54,509 nucleotides of DNA from Branchiostoma floridae (Eukaryota > Chordata > Leptocardii > Amphioxiformes > Branchiostomatidae): NCBI RefSeq assembly GCF_000003815.2, contig NC_049986.1, positions 18,967,727 to 19,022,235 of the forward strand, in the 5' to 3' direction. The notes beneath the pieces are model-generated. The model ran no database searches. It was given only the letters and a program-made list of their open reading frames with translations, and was not told where the DNA came from. This document shows positions 22,901 through 34,159 of the stretch, piece by piece; positions within the stretch are counted from its first letter, which is position 1; every line of letters begins with the position of its first letter. The translations under genes and the position numbers were made by a program.

Positions 22901-25900
22901 GTTTTTGGTGACGTAGACAGTCGGACAGACAGACTCGCTGCAGCCCTCCGGCTTCGGAAGAGCCACCTTTTCGTCTGGGGCGTCATCCGTCTCGTCTTCT
23001 CCTTCCTCAGTTTTTCCTGACGTGTCATCTTCCTGGCCTTCTTTGTGTAACTTTTAGAACACAACGCAAACATCACAAGTGTAAGGGGAGAGAGGACAGT
23101 ATGTCGTCAAGAGGCTATGCCCAGAAGACACGACGACATCGTTCTTGCACCAGGCCATACGACTGTACAACAAGTCTTTACAGTAATACTGTCTTTACGT
23201 TAGTGTTTATTGACAGGTATTTCATATAACTTTGTGTGATTCTTCTTTATGTACTGTAATTGTTATTTTTTATACTTCTTTTGAAGTTGCCATACAACAA
23301 TTGTACAGATCAGTGTTATTCAGCTTGTTTTGCACATGCTGCTAGGCTGATTTTCTTAATAAACTATTGAAACTATTGAAAAGGTCCACATTCCACTGAG
23401 ACGGTTATCGCGCTGCGGACCTCACCCCCACCTTAATTGGAGTTTTGTAGCCTTTGGCTTTATCATTAGAATATAATGCAAAATAAACCTATGACTGAAC
23501 AGACGACTAAAAGTAAGTCATACTTATTTCTTTTGTTAAATTTATAGGTAGGTAGAATGGTAATAAGATTATATAGGAAGGCCTTCTTACAAGCTGAAGC
23601 TTTTGGCCTTCCTTGCACTGTTCATGTTTAATGATTCATTATCATGTTTTTATCATTGCTGTTTTTAAAGTACGAAACGAATAAACAATAAACAAGTACA
23701 AAGCCTTTATCTATGTAATTTGTTTAGCAATCTGATCTGTAAAATCACTCGGTCGCAGTGAGGTCGCCTCTCCAGTGGTTAAGACAGTCATTCACTCTTA
23801 ACTCCCCTTCCTGACTCCAGTTTTGGTCCACAGATTTATCCAAGGATCTGTCAAGAAATCCCTACACCTATAACGACACCAAGCAATTATAAGCCCGTTT
23901 TATTGATTAACAAACATCACACTGTAATGAGGGACGAGAATAACATATTGTCGTACCTTCACTAGTTCTATGACATATTCGAAGAGCCCCTCCTCTTCTC
24001 CTGGGTCTTGGTACGTAGCAATCCATATATCCTGCAACATTGATGTGAGACATGTCATTTACAGGAGGAAAAATATCATAGAAATCCGTCGTTCCTGTGT
24101 TCCGTAATGCTCCTTGGAAGATTTTGACCGGAATGCCCCTGCACTTCCAGAACAAGCTGCTAGGGGGGCAAACATACACCACTTCTTCCTTAAAACAAGA
24201 ACCACAAATATCTGGACACACAAACAGAAACATAGACATACAGACAGACACACCAAAAACTATACCTCCATTTTTCATGGAGGTAACAAAGGGACCCAGA
24301 CAGAAAAGGAAACAAACATCGCTATGAAAAAATTGCCATGGCGACGGTGCAGTTGCAGAAAACGCTTGCAGATAGATGTGCAAAAAGTTAGGTGTGACGG
24401 CTTCTTCGGTATAATATAACCAGCTGCTACCGCGCCGGGTGCCTGCGAAGCTGGTGTATTATACCGAAGGGCGGTTATACATGCTATGTAGATACAGATA
24501 AAGATACAGACTCGAAATATCTGATAAAGCAATTGCTTATGTAACGTTATGTTTGTTTATATGAAGGTCTACATTGTGATTTTCAAGAAGGGACTCTTTG
24601 GAGGTGACTTAGGAAACACACCAGCTTCGCAGGCACACGGCGCGGTAGCAGCTGGTTATATTATACCGAAGAAGCCATCACACCTAACTTTTGCACATCT
24701 ATCTGCAAGCGTTCTCTGCAACTATCCAGAGAAGATGCCCCTTACTGTGCACATGCTTGGTGATAACAAAAATTCCACTCTACGATAGCTCTGGGGGTCC
24801 TAACTTACCTGGGCGTTGTACCCCACCCCGAATGGCTTGAGGTTGTCCAAGACGTCAATCAGGTTATTCAGGTGGCGCTCCAGTTCACCTGACTCGTACT
24901 TCCCCTTGTACAATGACCGGAAAAACCAGCTCTCTTCCTCAAAACGTTGAAATGAAACCTGTCAGGATACAGGACATCAGTATACAGGACAACTAAATAT
25001 CATTAATAACATTATAAGGGTTACAGCACAGTCGTGTATGAGTAATCTGGTTTCGCATTTGGAATAATGTACAAATATACTTATGCGGATATAGGAGTTG
25101 ACCATGTTAGCATGGAAGATATTGGTCTGCGAAAAAGATAACATGGCGTTAGCCTCCTTCACCGACCTCTCTGGGGGAATTGGTAAAAATCGGGGGCGAT
25201 TCGCGATTTTCAACCGGGGAGGTTCTGATGCCGGGAAAGGAAGCCGGGAAAGTAATATATGCCGGGAAGCTTGTAGTTTGCTGTGGGCATAAAGGCCGTT
25301 GAAGTAGTCTGTAGCTAACATGACATACCGTATCGTCGATGGGTTTGGGAGTTCTCTCCTCAAACTTGTCCGGCACCATGGTGCTGAGTGTGGTGACCTT
25401 CTCGCACCGCTGTTCGAACATGTTAATCTGCATGACAACAATCCAGGTTTCATTTACGAGACTATGTTAAAGATTTCGAGATAGAGTTCTCTGAGGTTAA
25501 ACTTAAGTAACATTTTATCAGATCTGTATGACAACAATCCAGCTGTACTTTTGAATAGAATATTCTAAATATCCCTTGCCTGGCCATACAACGGTCTTGT
25601 CATGTCAATTCTGGAGTTGTTCTCATTCTTTCCATTCAGATACGACAGGAGGGGATTCAGCGCCTTGTGGAAAGCTTCCTCGTTGCTACAGGACTTGGAA
25701 GGACTCTTGGAGTAGAACCAGTTTGCTGTAAGGACAGAAATGACAACACGTATAACATCTCTTAATACCCAAGCAGATCCTATGGTAGCATAAGATAGTA
25801 TCAAAAGCTCCCAGAGGAGTGAAGCCCTATCGCAAATGGACACCTCTTTCCTAACTACACTGCAGTTTAGTACTTATGCCATCGTAGGATCTGCTTGGAT

Positions 25901-28900
25901 ATTAAGCATCTCTATGAGGCTTGCACAGCCAGTGTGCAAACGAAAATCTAGTTCCTGCTTTAAGCCTAACAAAAGTAACCCAGTATTGGCCTGTGGTCTG
26001 CGTAACGACAAAACTGTACATGTTTCGCAAATAATATTCTTTTCATATACCGGGTATCTCACTGAACGACGTCGCCAAAGTGCATCAGTCTAGTGAGATA
26101 CCAGCTTTAGTTATATCATAACATCCATTTAATGATCCATTTTTATACAATCAACAGCTAAGGTCAGTTGTGAGGTACATGTACTTGCATTGAACTGTTC
26201 CGTAAAACATTGCACTGAATACACCAAGAAAACGAGCAATATTAAAACGTTGATTAAAAACTGTGTCACGGTCCCTAGGCAGACCACTAAGGCCTTCTTT
26301 CAACTAGACGGCGATCGCGCTGCGCTCTCACTGTGACCTAAATAGGATAAGTGTAACCTTTGATTTTATACTACTGAGTACAGCATGTAAAAGTGAGACT
26401 GAGAGAACAAAAAAACACAATGTGTAAAAAGATGCATTTATTTTTTATATAATTCGTTGAGCGATCTGTCAAATTCAATGTCGCATAGAGAGAGCGCGGG
26501 TGCGGAGAGAGCGCCGTCCTAGTGGAAAGGGGGTATAAATGAGCGATCTCTGCAATTGTTTTGCTCAGCTACTTTGAATACCTGACTTATACTCGAAAAT
26601 CTGCAGGTTATTCTCCAGCCCCATGATTGTGGTAGTCTCCGGGCACTCGTGGGTGTCACATTGGTGACCCAGCGACGGCCTGGCCTCCGTCCGGCTGTAG
26701 TCCTTACTCACGGGGAGGTGAAAGGTAAAGGGCGGCCGGCCCTCCTGTTCACTGCAGTCCAGGTCCGCGAATACGGTGATCTGGATATGAGTGAATGAAT
26801 GAATGAATGAATGAATGAATGAATGAATGAATGAATGAATGAATGAATGAATGAATGAATGAATGAATGAATGAATGAATGAATGAATGAATGAATGAAT
26901 GAATGAAGTCTATTGCGCAACATTTGTACATGGTACAATGTAAGGCAACGGTAATAGATCAATTTATACGATGATACAAATTATCACTATAACTACATGT
27001 AGTACAGGAATGTGAACATAAATGGCGTGTTAGCATAGTATAAAATACAGCTCAAATGATTAGATATGCTAATGTACAATACCTTTTTTCTTTTTCAAAG
27101 CAGTACAAATGTATTGGCCTAGATATGTAGACATGTAGTCTGGACATGACATAAGTAGTTTAAAAATACCTGTGTTTGTCTTTGGCAATGGTGTACTAGA
27201 GATGTTTATTTGCATGTTCTTGCCCGTGTGGGCTAAATGCAGTGATTCGATAGTACGTGATATTTCCTGAAATATTAAATACTAGATACTATTACAAGTA
27301 GTGTTACAAGCGAACGATTGGATTAAAAAACATAACTATTGTTTACATGCCTCCAATAGGGGTTGTACTAATAGCTCCATGCAGCCAGCTTTTTTCTTAA
27401 AACAAGTGTTACGAACTCAGATAGTTTTTGCCTTACAATGTAGTCTGTTGATAACGGTTATGTACAAACAGTTCGTGTTTGGTTAACTGTTTACATCGTG
27501 TTTCTACATTTAGAGCAATGCTAAGGGAATTGCAGGAATTGGGGAACATAGAACAAAAAGATAAAGCGGAATAATGGGCCTGGAGAAACTAATGTTAGAT
27601 TGGCATAGGAACACAATCGTCGAAACAAGCCCTATTAAGTCACCTCGTTGTAGTGGTCGAACAGCCTGGACTGCGGGTGGAATTCCCAGACACCGACGTG
27701 GTCACCCAGGAAACACTTCTTCTGGTCCCGGAGTCGCTCCATGAGCAGTTTGGCTGTGGACGTGATGGTGATCGGCTCGTAGTAGGCATTACCGCCGAAA
27801 CACTTGGTGTAAATGGGTCTACAAGAGTCACAGGAAGCAGGACGTTGATTTGCACAGCATAAACATTCAACTTTCATCCATACACATTGTGTAGCTTTTT
27901 TCCTATTTGTATCTATTCCTGACGTTCTTGTCCGAATTATTCATTTGTTATTGTTTGAGATACATAAATCCATGTATTCATCCTGTTTTTTTACATTATT
28001 TTGCTACATACTTCAGTCTGTATATTTCCTATATTAGCAATTTGTGCCCTCCATTGTCTTTTACTTTCCCGTTGGATCCGTGTTTTTTTTGTCCATGTCC
28101 TTATGTTTTGTTCATGTAAACTGTATATTTTACATGTAAAATGCAATTAAGAAATGAATAAATAAATAAACAGAAACGAGACACGTAACATTCACTAAGG
28201 AGACAATAGGCGGTATTAAACAAATAAAATCCGATACGTCAAATCAAATCCGATGTCCATAACTCGAGGTCGTATCCGTTCCAAGGTCAAATACTTACTC
28301 TCCAAGCAGAGGTTAGGCTCCGACTTTTTTTAACGTTTTTAATTCATTTTTTTTTATCGGGCTTTCTTTTTACTCTGTGACTGGAGGGTAACCTCCAGCA
28401 ACAGAGTCTTGTTTGTATTGTATCTTGTATTGTTTTGACAATACAAGATATAATACACAATAGAAAGCCCGATAAAAGGACTAAAAAACGTTAAGATAAA
28501 ACAGACGGAGCCTAATAACCTCTGTTTGGAGAGTACTAAGTACTCACGAGCTGCCAGCGGTCTTTCCGTGATGAACTGCTTCTACTGTTTTGGGTGTCCG
28601 GAAGCCGTTTTCGTTCTCCAGCATATTTCTGTCCTGTGTGACGTTGAAAAATACAATGTTGTTTTTGATCAATACCAGTTTTGGTTCTTTATTGACAATG
28701 GTTATCATGAAGTAATTACTACTATATGGCCTCCTTCGGTCAATATTGACCATGGTAACATCCTAATTGATATCAGCCCTACAGCGTCGACTGTGGCTAA
28801 ACAGTCCTATACGAGAATGACAGACCCTGCCACATAGGGCACATCTGTAAGCTGCCTCAGGTCTGTTGTAGAGTTCTTTTCGCAGGATCCGCTTTTCTTC

Positions 28901-31900
28901 TGCCATGCGCATCAGTCTGGTTTCTCCTGATTTTAGCTGCCTGGACAGTGTGAAGTAATTATAGTTGCAGTAACGTACCTCTTGGCTTCTCGTCCCTCCG
29001 CCTGCGAAGTACCACACATTGTAGAGCTTCTGGCAGCTGCTCTTCCCGTCCAGCTCCTCTCTTTTCTCGATAGCGACTGTTATCGTCCCGGCAACATCCG
29101 ACGCTGGGACACCTGTCCATTAAAAACAAAAATTAGGTCCTTCTCGGACAGCACCCATCTCTGTTTCATTAGCCCTGGGCCATACATACAGCTTTGTTTA
29201 ATAACTTCACTACAGCAGGAGGCTCGTCCACCGGTAGTGGTAAGTTTTCAACTACCGTGCTCTTTCACAATGCTGCCGCCCACTTGGGCATTTTGTCTGA
29301 ACCTTTATTTATTCATGAGAAGCTCAAATCGGCCAGCAGGCCGCTTTTCATTGAGGTCATGAGGGAGGTAAGGGTCAAAATATAAAAGAGATACAGATTT
29401 ATTACATTGAGTCCTAATGAATCTATCAATCTACTGTATATCACTACAAGATTTACTTCCCCATTCGATTCGCTTTGCTGTGGTATGTCACATTTAGGTG
29501 AGAAATACCCCCAAACCCATAAGATTATGGGGACTACATACAGGTACGAGGGGTGATTAATAAAGGGTGATCAAATGCCTGTAAAGTAATGACTGCAATG
29601 ATTTGAAATTTGGCGGATATTGATTAAAGGCTTCATACTATGAAGTTATGCCTCAAAATTTGAGTTGTGCTTATTATTTCTGGGTGAGGACGAGAACGTA
29701 TTGATCACACCTCGTATCAATTGCAAGTTTCTTTTTTACTTCCCATTCCTACCTACCCGCGTTGTCCAGGGATTCAACAGTGGACCTGCTGAAGCATGAA
29801 TAGCAGTGTCGTAATAGCATGTGGGGGGTATGTAGGCCAGTGCCCGGAAGTCCTTGTACTGCTTGAGATGTATGCTCTCGTCGTCGACTCCCTTTACTTC
29901 CGATAACTCGTACTTTGGACACTTCTTTGGGGCTAAAATAAAGAGAGAAAAAATCCGAAATCGTGTTAGATATTCTAGGATCTCAAAGATACCCCTGTAC
30001 AGTAGTTGAGAAAGGGAAAAAAAGCCTCTTGGAGTTCCCTTGTCTGACGGAAGTAACTGACGCTAGTAACAAACGCTTTGCTCACATAACTAGAAGCTTC
30101 CAAATCATGCATGGTAATGCCATATAAAGAGATAGCAAACATAACAAATACTAACTGTTCTCGTATCACCAGAGTTTTGGCCAAAGTCCAATGCCTATAC
30201 GTACCGACCTTATGTTTTTTTTTCAGAATTGAAAAACGAAGCACAATATTTTTCCTGGGCCTTAGCAAGCCACTAGGGGCCCCGAAATCTAGTCATTTTG
30301 AGGTCTTATCAATACCTACCCACACACCAAGCCAGGACTATCTATCCAGGTGTTTTAGAGTTATCGTGTTGATACACAGAAACACAGACACACGCACCCC
30401 AAAACATAACCTTCATCTGTTCATGGCTTTTATACATCCCACCTACCTTGGCAGTACGTGGTAGAGCACCGCTCCCGGGTTAACAGGGGGATGTGGCTCT
30501 GATCCATCTTCTTCCACGTCATTGGCTCCTCGTTACCATGGAGACACTGTGGGAGCCCCTCCCCGTCTGCGGTAAGGTCGTTGAACTCCAGCCACTTGTA
30601 GGTCCTCTCGTTCAGCGCGAACACCCAGATCTCATTGTGCATGTCGTGGTCGGACGAGTCTTCGCTGCATACATATAACATTGTGAAGGCCACAATTGGT
30701 GAGGACACATACTCGACACATAGAAGCATGGAACATTGAAATCGTTATTGACACGACAAAAATACGGCGACTGTTGTAAGGTCTACATGTATAACAACTA
30801 CTTACAGTACAACGTAACAGACATGTATGGATATCTAAGGTATGAATACAATGCTGTCAATCTGCCATTACGTCCATATTCCGATAGTCACTGTGGTTTT
30901 ATTCTTTACAATAGATTATTATCAGCTGCGAAGGGGTTGAGATGTCATTACATCGATCCAGTATACTTAGTACAAATTAGTTCTCTATTTTCAAGCACTG
31001 TGAATTTAATCATACCTGCCATACTGAGCGACATAGTAATAGCCATCCTCTCCGGGATGTGGCTCTTTGTTCGCCTTGAGTGTCTTAAAGAAGTTATGGG
31101 CCTCCCGATCAGCGACAAAGCCGACCCTTGGAGAACGTCCTCCGAACTTCTTCACGTACATGATGGTCTCTGGGACGAGATCTATCACCACCTGGGACAC
31201 ACAGGGCATAAAGTTTGTTTTATCTGTTCCTTCAAAGTGTGCAACTAGTAAGCTTGTACTATTTCTATCCTCACCAAGGAAAAACAAGCTTTTCCCCATC
31301 CATCAAGATCCATAAAAACTTGAATATGATATATTTATATATTCGTATCACCTATTTAAGGCACCTGTGATGGCAGAAAATGGTGGTCAATGTCGTTGGA
31401 AGTCGCGATAGCGCCGCCTGTCGATGTTAGTTTGCACTGTGACTTGCGGCAACATTTGACCCATTTCCAACGTCACATGTGCAAAATGTCACGTGTGCAC
31501 AAGGAGTCGGTTAGCCAGCTGAAGAAAACTGAGCGAGTCAGTAAAAAATTTCGTTTTCATTTCTGAATTAGAGAACAGTTTTATATCTTCAACATGTATT
31601 TTACCAACTCAGATATATGAACTATCATGCTAACTAACGTACCCAGGGATCTGCAGGCTTTGGGGGGGTCTTTGCCACCTTCTTAGGCAGAAGCAGAGAC
31701 ACGGTGATTTCGCGAACGGGACTCTCGGAAGGCTCCCGGGTCTGCGTCACCATCGGGGAGGTGTGAGACATTTTCAGATCTGAAAATATGTCACATGTAT
31801 ATATCACGTAGGTTATCAAGCTTTTACTTTTATACCATTCCACGTTTTTTTCGTCGAGCTTTTCAAATTCATCTTTACAGAGGCTGTTGATCGGTCACCT

Positions 31901-33200
31901 GGTAAGGCTTAGGTCACATTTCGAAAAGGAGCCCGGCCGGGCAGCTTTTGGGAGCGAAAAGAATTATACAAAACACATAAAATGTCAAAATAATATTCAA
32001 AGGCATAGATTATGTATTTCTCTAGGTTTCCTTTCGTTTCTGAAAAGATCCGGGTTGGGCCCCGGTTTGGAAATGCGACTTTAGCCTAACGTAGCAAGGT
32101 GTCCAAATCTATTCTATAGCTAGCTGCAGGGTCTCTTCGTGCTCCCAAGAATAGGTTTAGATACCGGACTACTAGTGATGTGTCTTCACCGGGGTTGAAA
32201 GAATGCACAATAAGATCTTTGTTTCATCACACTCACTATGAAATTTTCGTCGCTCTCCACGACCTACCTCAAATGTCTGATTCACTGCACTAACTATCCG
32301 GAATCCTGCTGTTTTCTTCAGGGCGTATCAGCCCTCTGAACCGTGACTATCTGAGATTACGTTTTGCTGCCTTCTTTGATTCACTCCTGACGTCATCATG
32401 TTTCCGTATTCTGGCAAGTCAGTGTCAGTGAATCAGACATCTGATGTAGGCAGACTGAAAATTCATTGTTTTTCCTTTGTGTTGGAAAAAAGGTCAAAGC
32501 TCACATTGTGCAACTATGGTCACGTAAGCTACCTGTTGATGCTAGAGAGGTTGCAACGATTGGGCTTACGTTTGTCATTCGCGCCTCCGAAGTAGTCGTG
32601 CAGAAGTTTTCGTCCCCTGGCGCTGGCCTGGGAGAGGGACAGGTGTGGTACCGTAGTGGAAACCCAGAGGGCGCTCTTGTACCGCCTCACGTCGTACTCC
32701 GGGGTCGAGCACAACAGCTCGTACTCGGGACACTCTCCGTTACACACATGTTCCACATCACCTTCAGCACTGTCACAGAGGAAGCGTTAGAATCACAAAT
32801 TTGTGTAAGTACCGAGTTAGGCGAGTATCCCATGTAAGTTCCCGCTTTCCGATAAATTCGGAAGAACACCCTACGTACTACGCTAAAATTAAGGAACCAG
32901 TGAATATGGATTTTATAACACGAAAGCTGAACGAGCAAACAAAACAACTCAGTAATACACGTCAAAGGTCAAGGCCACAGTAGTACGGGTTTGTTCGAGC
33001 AACATTGCTATAGAATACCCGTCTTGATTTCGGGATTTCCCGAGCACATGGCCATTGTAACTGTATTGTGCCCAAGTGTGTTGATAGCGTATTATTGTGT
33101 ACCTTGTTGGTTTGCTTTGAGAATAGTCAGCGTGATGGTCACCATGGCACACACCAACACTGACCAGAAGAACTGCCGACAACAGGACTTTGGACGCCAT
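19998..33200 (-). CDS. Gene B: secreted poly-SOUL protein, four domains
   Basis: Minus-strand exons in transcript order: 33200-33103, 32769-32570, 31779-31643, 31191-31016, 30664-30447, 29932-29757, 29112-28979, 28633-28548, 27818-27644, 26780-26582, 25725-25580, 25427-25329, 24958-24809, 24031-23957, 23050-22867, 22312-22170, 21779-21660, 21238-21110, 20550-20454, 20032-19998 (stop TAA). The start is the ATG at 33200; the GTG two codons upstream is not a plausible start. The first residues, MASKVLLSAVLLVSVGVCHG, form a clear signal peptide, so the product probably enters the secretory pathway. Four SOUL domains follow and the end is acidic (EGEASEAKDEE). About 925 residues. All junctions agree in phase except 29757 to 29112, where a small exon may be missing. 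The donor at 25579 is GC rather than GT. An acceptor-like CAG just before the ATG hints at an intron in the 5' UTR. It is a convergent neighbour and paralogue of gene A. Confidence 0.84.
20993..21097. mobile_element. MITE family 1 copy, gene B intron after exon 21238-21110
   Basis: 105 bases with terminal inverted repeats TAATCTCCAAGCAGAGGTCG and its near complement. Perfect nine-base target duplication GTATTGTCC at 20984-20992 and 21098-21106. On the minus strand the duplication covers intron positions +4 to +12, so the MITE starts at +13. Confidence 0.75.
22700..22853. mobile_element. MITE family 1 copy, gene B intron after exon 23050-22867
   Basis: 154 bases with ends TAATCTTCAAGCAGATCCTA and TAGAATCTGCTTGGAGTTTA. 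Inside are AAGATAGTATCA and TTTGGTACAATCTTATG. Its right end lies at intron +14 from the donor at 22866. The flanking duplication is not clear. Confidence 0.65.
24163..24310 (-). repeat. Hairpin/GT-rich repeat family, copy 1
   Basis: On the minus strand ACCTCCATGAAAAATGGAGG (a seven-base-pair hairpin) is followed by a GTGT/CTGT-rich stretch and then AGATATTTGTGG. Two further copies are at 34.2 and 38.2 kb. Confidence 0.55.
24340..24800. repeat. Two inverted copies of the ATCTGT-associated repeat
   Basis: One copy on the minus strand (about 24520-24340) and one on the plus strand (about 24610-24800) face away from a spacer near 24540-24600. Both hold AGCAGCTGGTTATATTATAC and TTGCACATCTATCTGCAAGC. 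They could form a long hairpin in an intron of gene B. Confidence 0.6.
25763..25904. mobile_element. MITE family 1 copy, gene B intron
   Basis: 142 bases with ends TAATACCCAAGCAGATCCTA and its near complement. Target duplication AACATCTCT/AGCATCTCT at 25754-25762 and 25905-25913 (eight of nine). It lies about 37 bases upstream of the acceptor of exon 25725-25580 (minus strand). Confidence 0.75.
26288..26535. mobile_element. MITE with ACTAGACGGCG ends
   Basis: AACTAGACGGCGATCGC at the left and GAGCGCCGTCCTAGTGGAAA at the right. Related internal sequence (GTGTAACC-TTT, then a T-rich tract and TTTGTCAAAT) recurs near 6940-7140, 15610-15870 and 23390-23570. Confidence 0.5.
26790..26957 (-). mobile_element. 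Short retroelement tail with a long ATTC microsatellite
   Basis: Read on the minus strand: CGTTGCCTTACATTGTACC, then ATGTACAAATGTTGCGCAATA, then more than 100 bases of ATTC repeat. The repeat is the 3' tail of the element, not an independent microsatellite. It begins about ten bases outside the acceptor of gene B exon 26780-26582. Confidence 0.6.
28296..28535. mobile_element. MITE family 1 copy, gene B intron after exon 28633-28548
   Basis: 240 bases ending in TACTCTCCAAGCAGAGGTTA and its near complement. The interior is also a long palindrome (CGGGCTTTCTTTT arms). Flanks TCAAATACT and CTAAGTACT match at six of nine positions, as expected for an old nine-base duplication. The right flank covers intron +4 to +12 on the minus strand. 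Confidence 0.7.
28690..28970 (-). mobile_element. LINE C-terminal fragment
   Basis: The minus strand encodes a fragment with EEKRILRKELYN and CALCGRVCHSRIGLFSHSRR, a C2H2-like finger typical of the C-terminus of invertebrate non-LTR retrotransposon ORF2. It lies in a gene B intron. Family unknown. Confidence 0.5.
30447..32769 (-). other. Gene B SOUL domain 1
   Basis: Exons 32769-32570, 31779-31643, 31191-31016 and the first half of 30664-30447. Motifs: VCNGECPEYELLC, YDVRRYKSALWVSTTV (typical SOUL N-terminus), LLHDYFGGANDK, KMSHTSPMV, ITVSLLLPKK, MYVKKFGGRSP and MHNEIWVFAL. The MTAPV strand reads MSHTSPMV. A linker rich in Cys and charged residues then leads to domain 2. Confidence 0.85.
31905..32085. 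mobile_element. MITE with GTCACATTTC ends
   Basis: GGTCACATTTCGAAAAGG and CCCGGCCGGG at the left are inverted at the right (GGGCCCCGGTTT, GAAATGCGACTT). The first 90 bases of the window hold the right half of another copy. Confidence 0.5.
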
Positions 33201-34159
33201 AGTCACCTGTGCAAGATAACGTAAGGTGTTTACCGGGATAGTTAAGATATGAGGTTACTTAAAGTATGAGGTCTCCGAACTCTTGTTTTTGGTGTGTGGG
33301 TCTCTCTCTCTCTACGTGAAACTTGTGAACGTGTACGTGAAACTTGAACATGTACGGCATGTGGAACCCACAGTTGACACTGACATGTTTGTAAATCAGT
33401 GTGTGGTCCTCAGAGGCACGTTTTATAGTATTGAATCAGATATGTTGATTATTGGTATTGATACTGTTTTAGAATTATACTGTCAGATATGATAAACCAT
33501 GATTAGACGCGTTGACTGTTGTTGTGCATATACTCCCCCAACCTGTTTACTGTAAAATGTGATGATAAGTATCTTGTTTAACAAAAGTCATAGGATGTTC
33601 ATGAATCTAAATTTGCAACATTCCTACTCCAAAATGGTCCATAAATAATGACAACAAAACAAACGATACCAAGTATCAGAACAAACCTCCACTGTCATGT
33701 CCCGCACAGTCAGTCAATCAGGACAGGCCTATCTTTCAAGGTCGACTGTACAGTACAGTACAGATGGGGTACAGAACCTGTGACTGTTTGCATACTATAT
33801 TTAACAACCAAAGTTCGATGACCCGCACTTTTGCCAGTTTGCACATTTGGGCACTGCTCTTTGAGCTCGTGTGTAGAAAACATGGCTCGAACCTTGACCT
33901 GTACCTCTACCACGACCACGACGAGAAGAGCTCCAAACATAAACCTTGTAGCTCCACCTGATATAATATTCTGTAGCTAACTTTAGCAAAAGCTCCGCTC
34001 TTGTAACCTTGGAGTGTGTGTTTGTGCATCAAGGTCAAGATACTTCATGCAAGCAAGCGCCCCTCTTATCTTTGTGATATGACATAAAAAATGTTGTATT
34101 TTCGTGGACTCTGATCCGTTACACATTGACCGGACGCCAGGATACACCCCGAGCATTGA

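Larger units (their letters stand above)
19998..23050 (-). other. Gene B SOUL domain 4 and acidic tail
   Basis: Exons 23050-22867, 22312-22170, 21779-21660, 21238-21110, 20550-20454 and 20032-19998. An acidic linker (EEGEDETDDAPDE) is followed by GCSESVCP, VCYRAKLCG, YFYGDNSDN, PCDRDFEICSRLPEE, VYATAVKGPF and FFSYDRPFG. The cysteine spacing (C-x4-C, C-x5-C, C-x6-C) is that of the gene A modules. For the penultimate exon the donor after CAAG at 20454 was preferred, because it is the only nearby one that joins in phase to the EGEASEAKDEE end. Confidence 0.82.
23957..26780 (-). other. Gene B SOUL domain 3
   Basis: Exons 26780-26582, 25725-25580, 25427-25329, 24958-24809 and 24031-23957. The first exon carries the last strand of domain 2 (ITVFADLDC) and the start of this one (QCDTHECPE, LQIFEYK). 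Then NWFYSKSPSKSCS, YLNGKNENNSRIDMTRPL, RCEKVTTLSTMVPDKFEE, FFRSLYKGKYESG and YNAQ joined to DIWIATYQDPG. The donor after exon 25725-25580 is GCAAGG, a GC-AG intron. The other junctions are canonical and in phase. Confidence 0.82.
27644..29932 (-). other. Gene B SOUL domain 2 (divergent, one junction unresolved)
   Basis: Exons 29932-29757, 29112-28979, 28633-28548 and 27818-27644. Motifs: KKCPKYELSEV, LKQYKDFRALAYIPP, then GTITVAIEKREEL and LYNVWYFAGGG, an unusual 29-residue segment (NGFRTPKTVEAVHHG), YTKCFGGNAYYEP and RLFDHYNE. The expected loop and MTAPV strand are not found. The exon ending at 29757 leaves in phase 0, but the exon starting at 29112 needs phase 1, with an in-frame TAA just upstream. 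A missed micro-exon, a sequence error or real decay would each explain this. A LINE fragment lies in the intron between 28634 and 28978. Confidence 0.65.

Noticed and set aside
23907-24383. 158-residue minus-strand frame
   Set aside because: Out of frame with the real exon (23957-24031) and otherwise intron plus a hairpin/GT repeat.
26708-26962. Minus-strand frame with a repeated His-Ser-Phe-Ile pattern
   Set aside because: Translation of the ATTC tail of a retroelement copy. Only the exon part (26582-26780, in another frame) is coding.
28763-29017. Independent zinc-finger gene on the minus strand
   Set aside because: The CALCGRVC finger is typical of LINE ORF2 ends. The first part of the frame runs through a gene B intron.
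29194-29385. Plus-strand frame with HEKLKSASRPLFIEVMRE, possible nested exon
   Set aside because: It lies in the unresolved gene B intron, has no family I recognise, and no partner exons. It may be transposon-derived.
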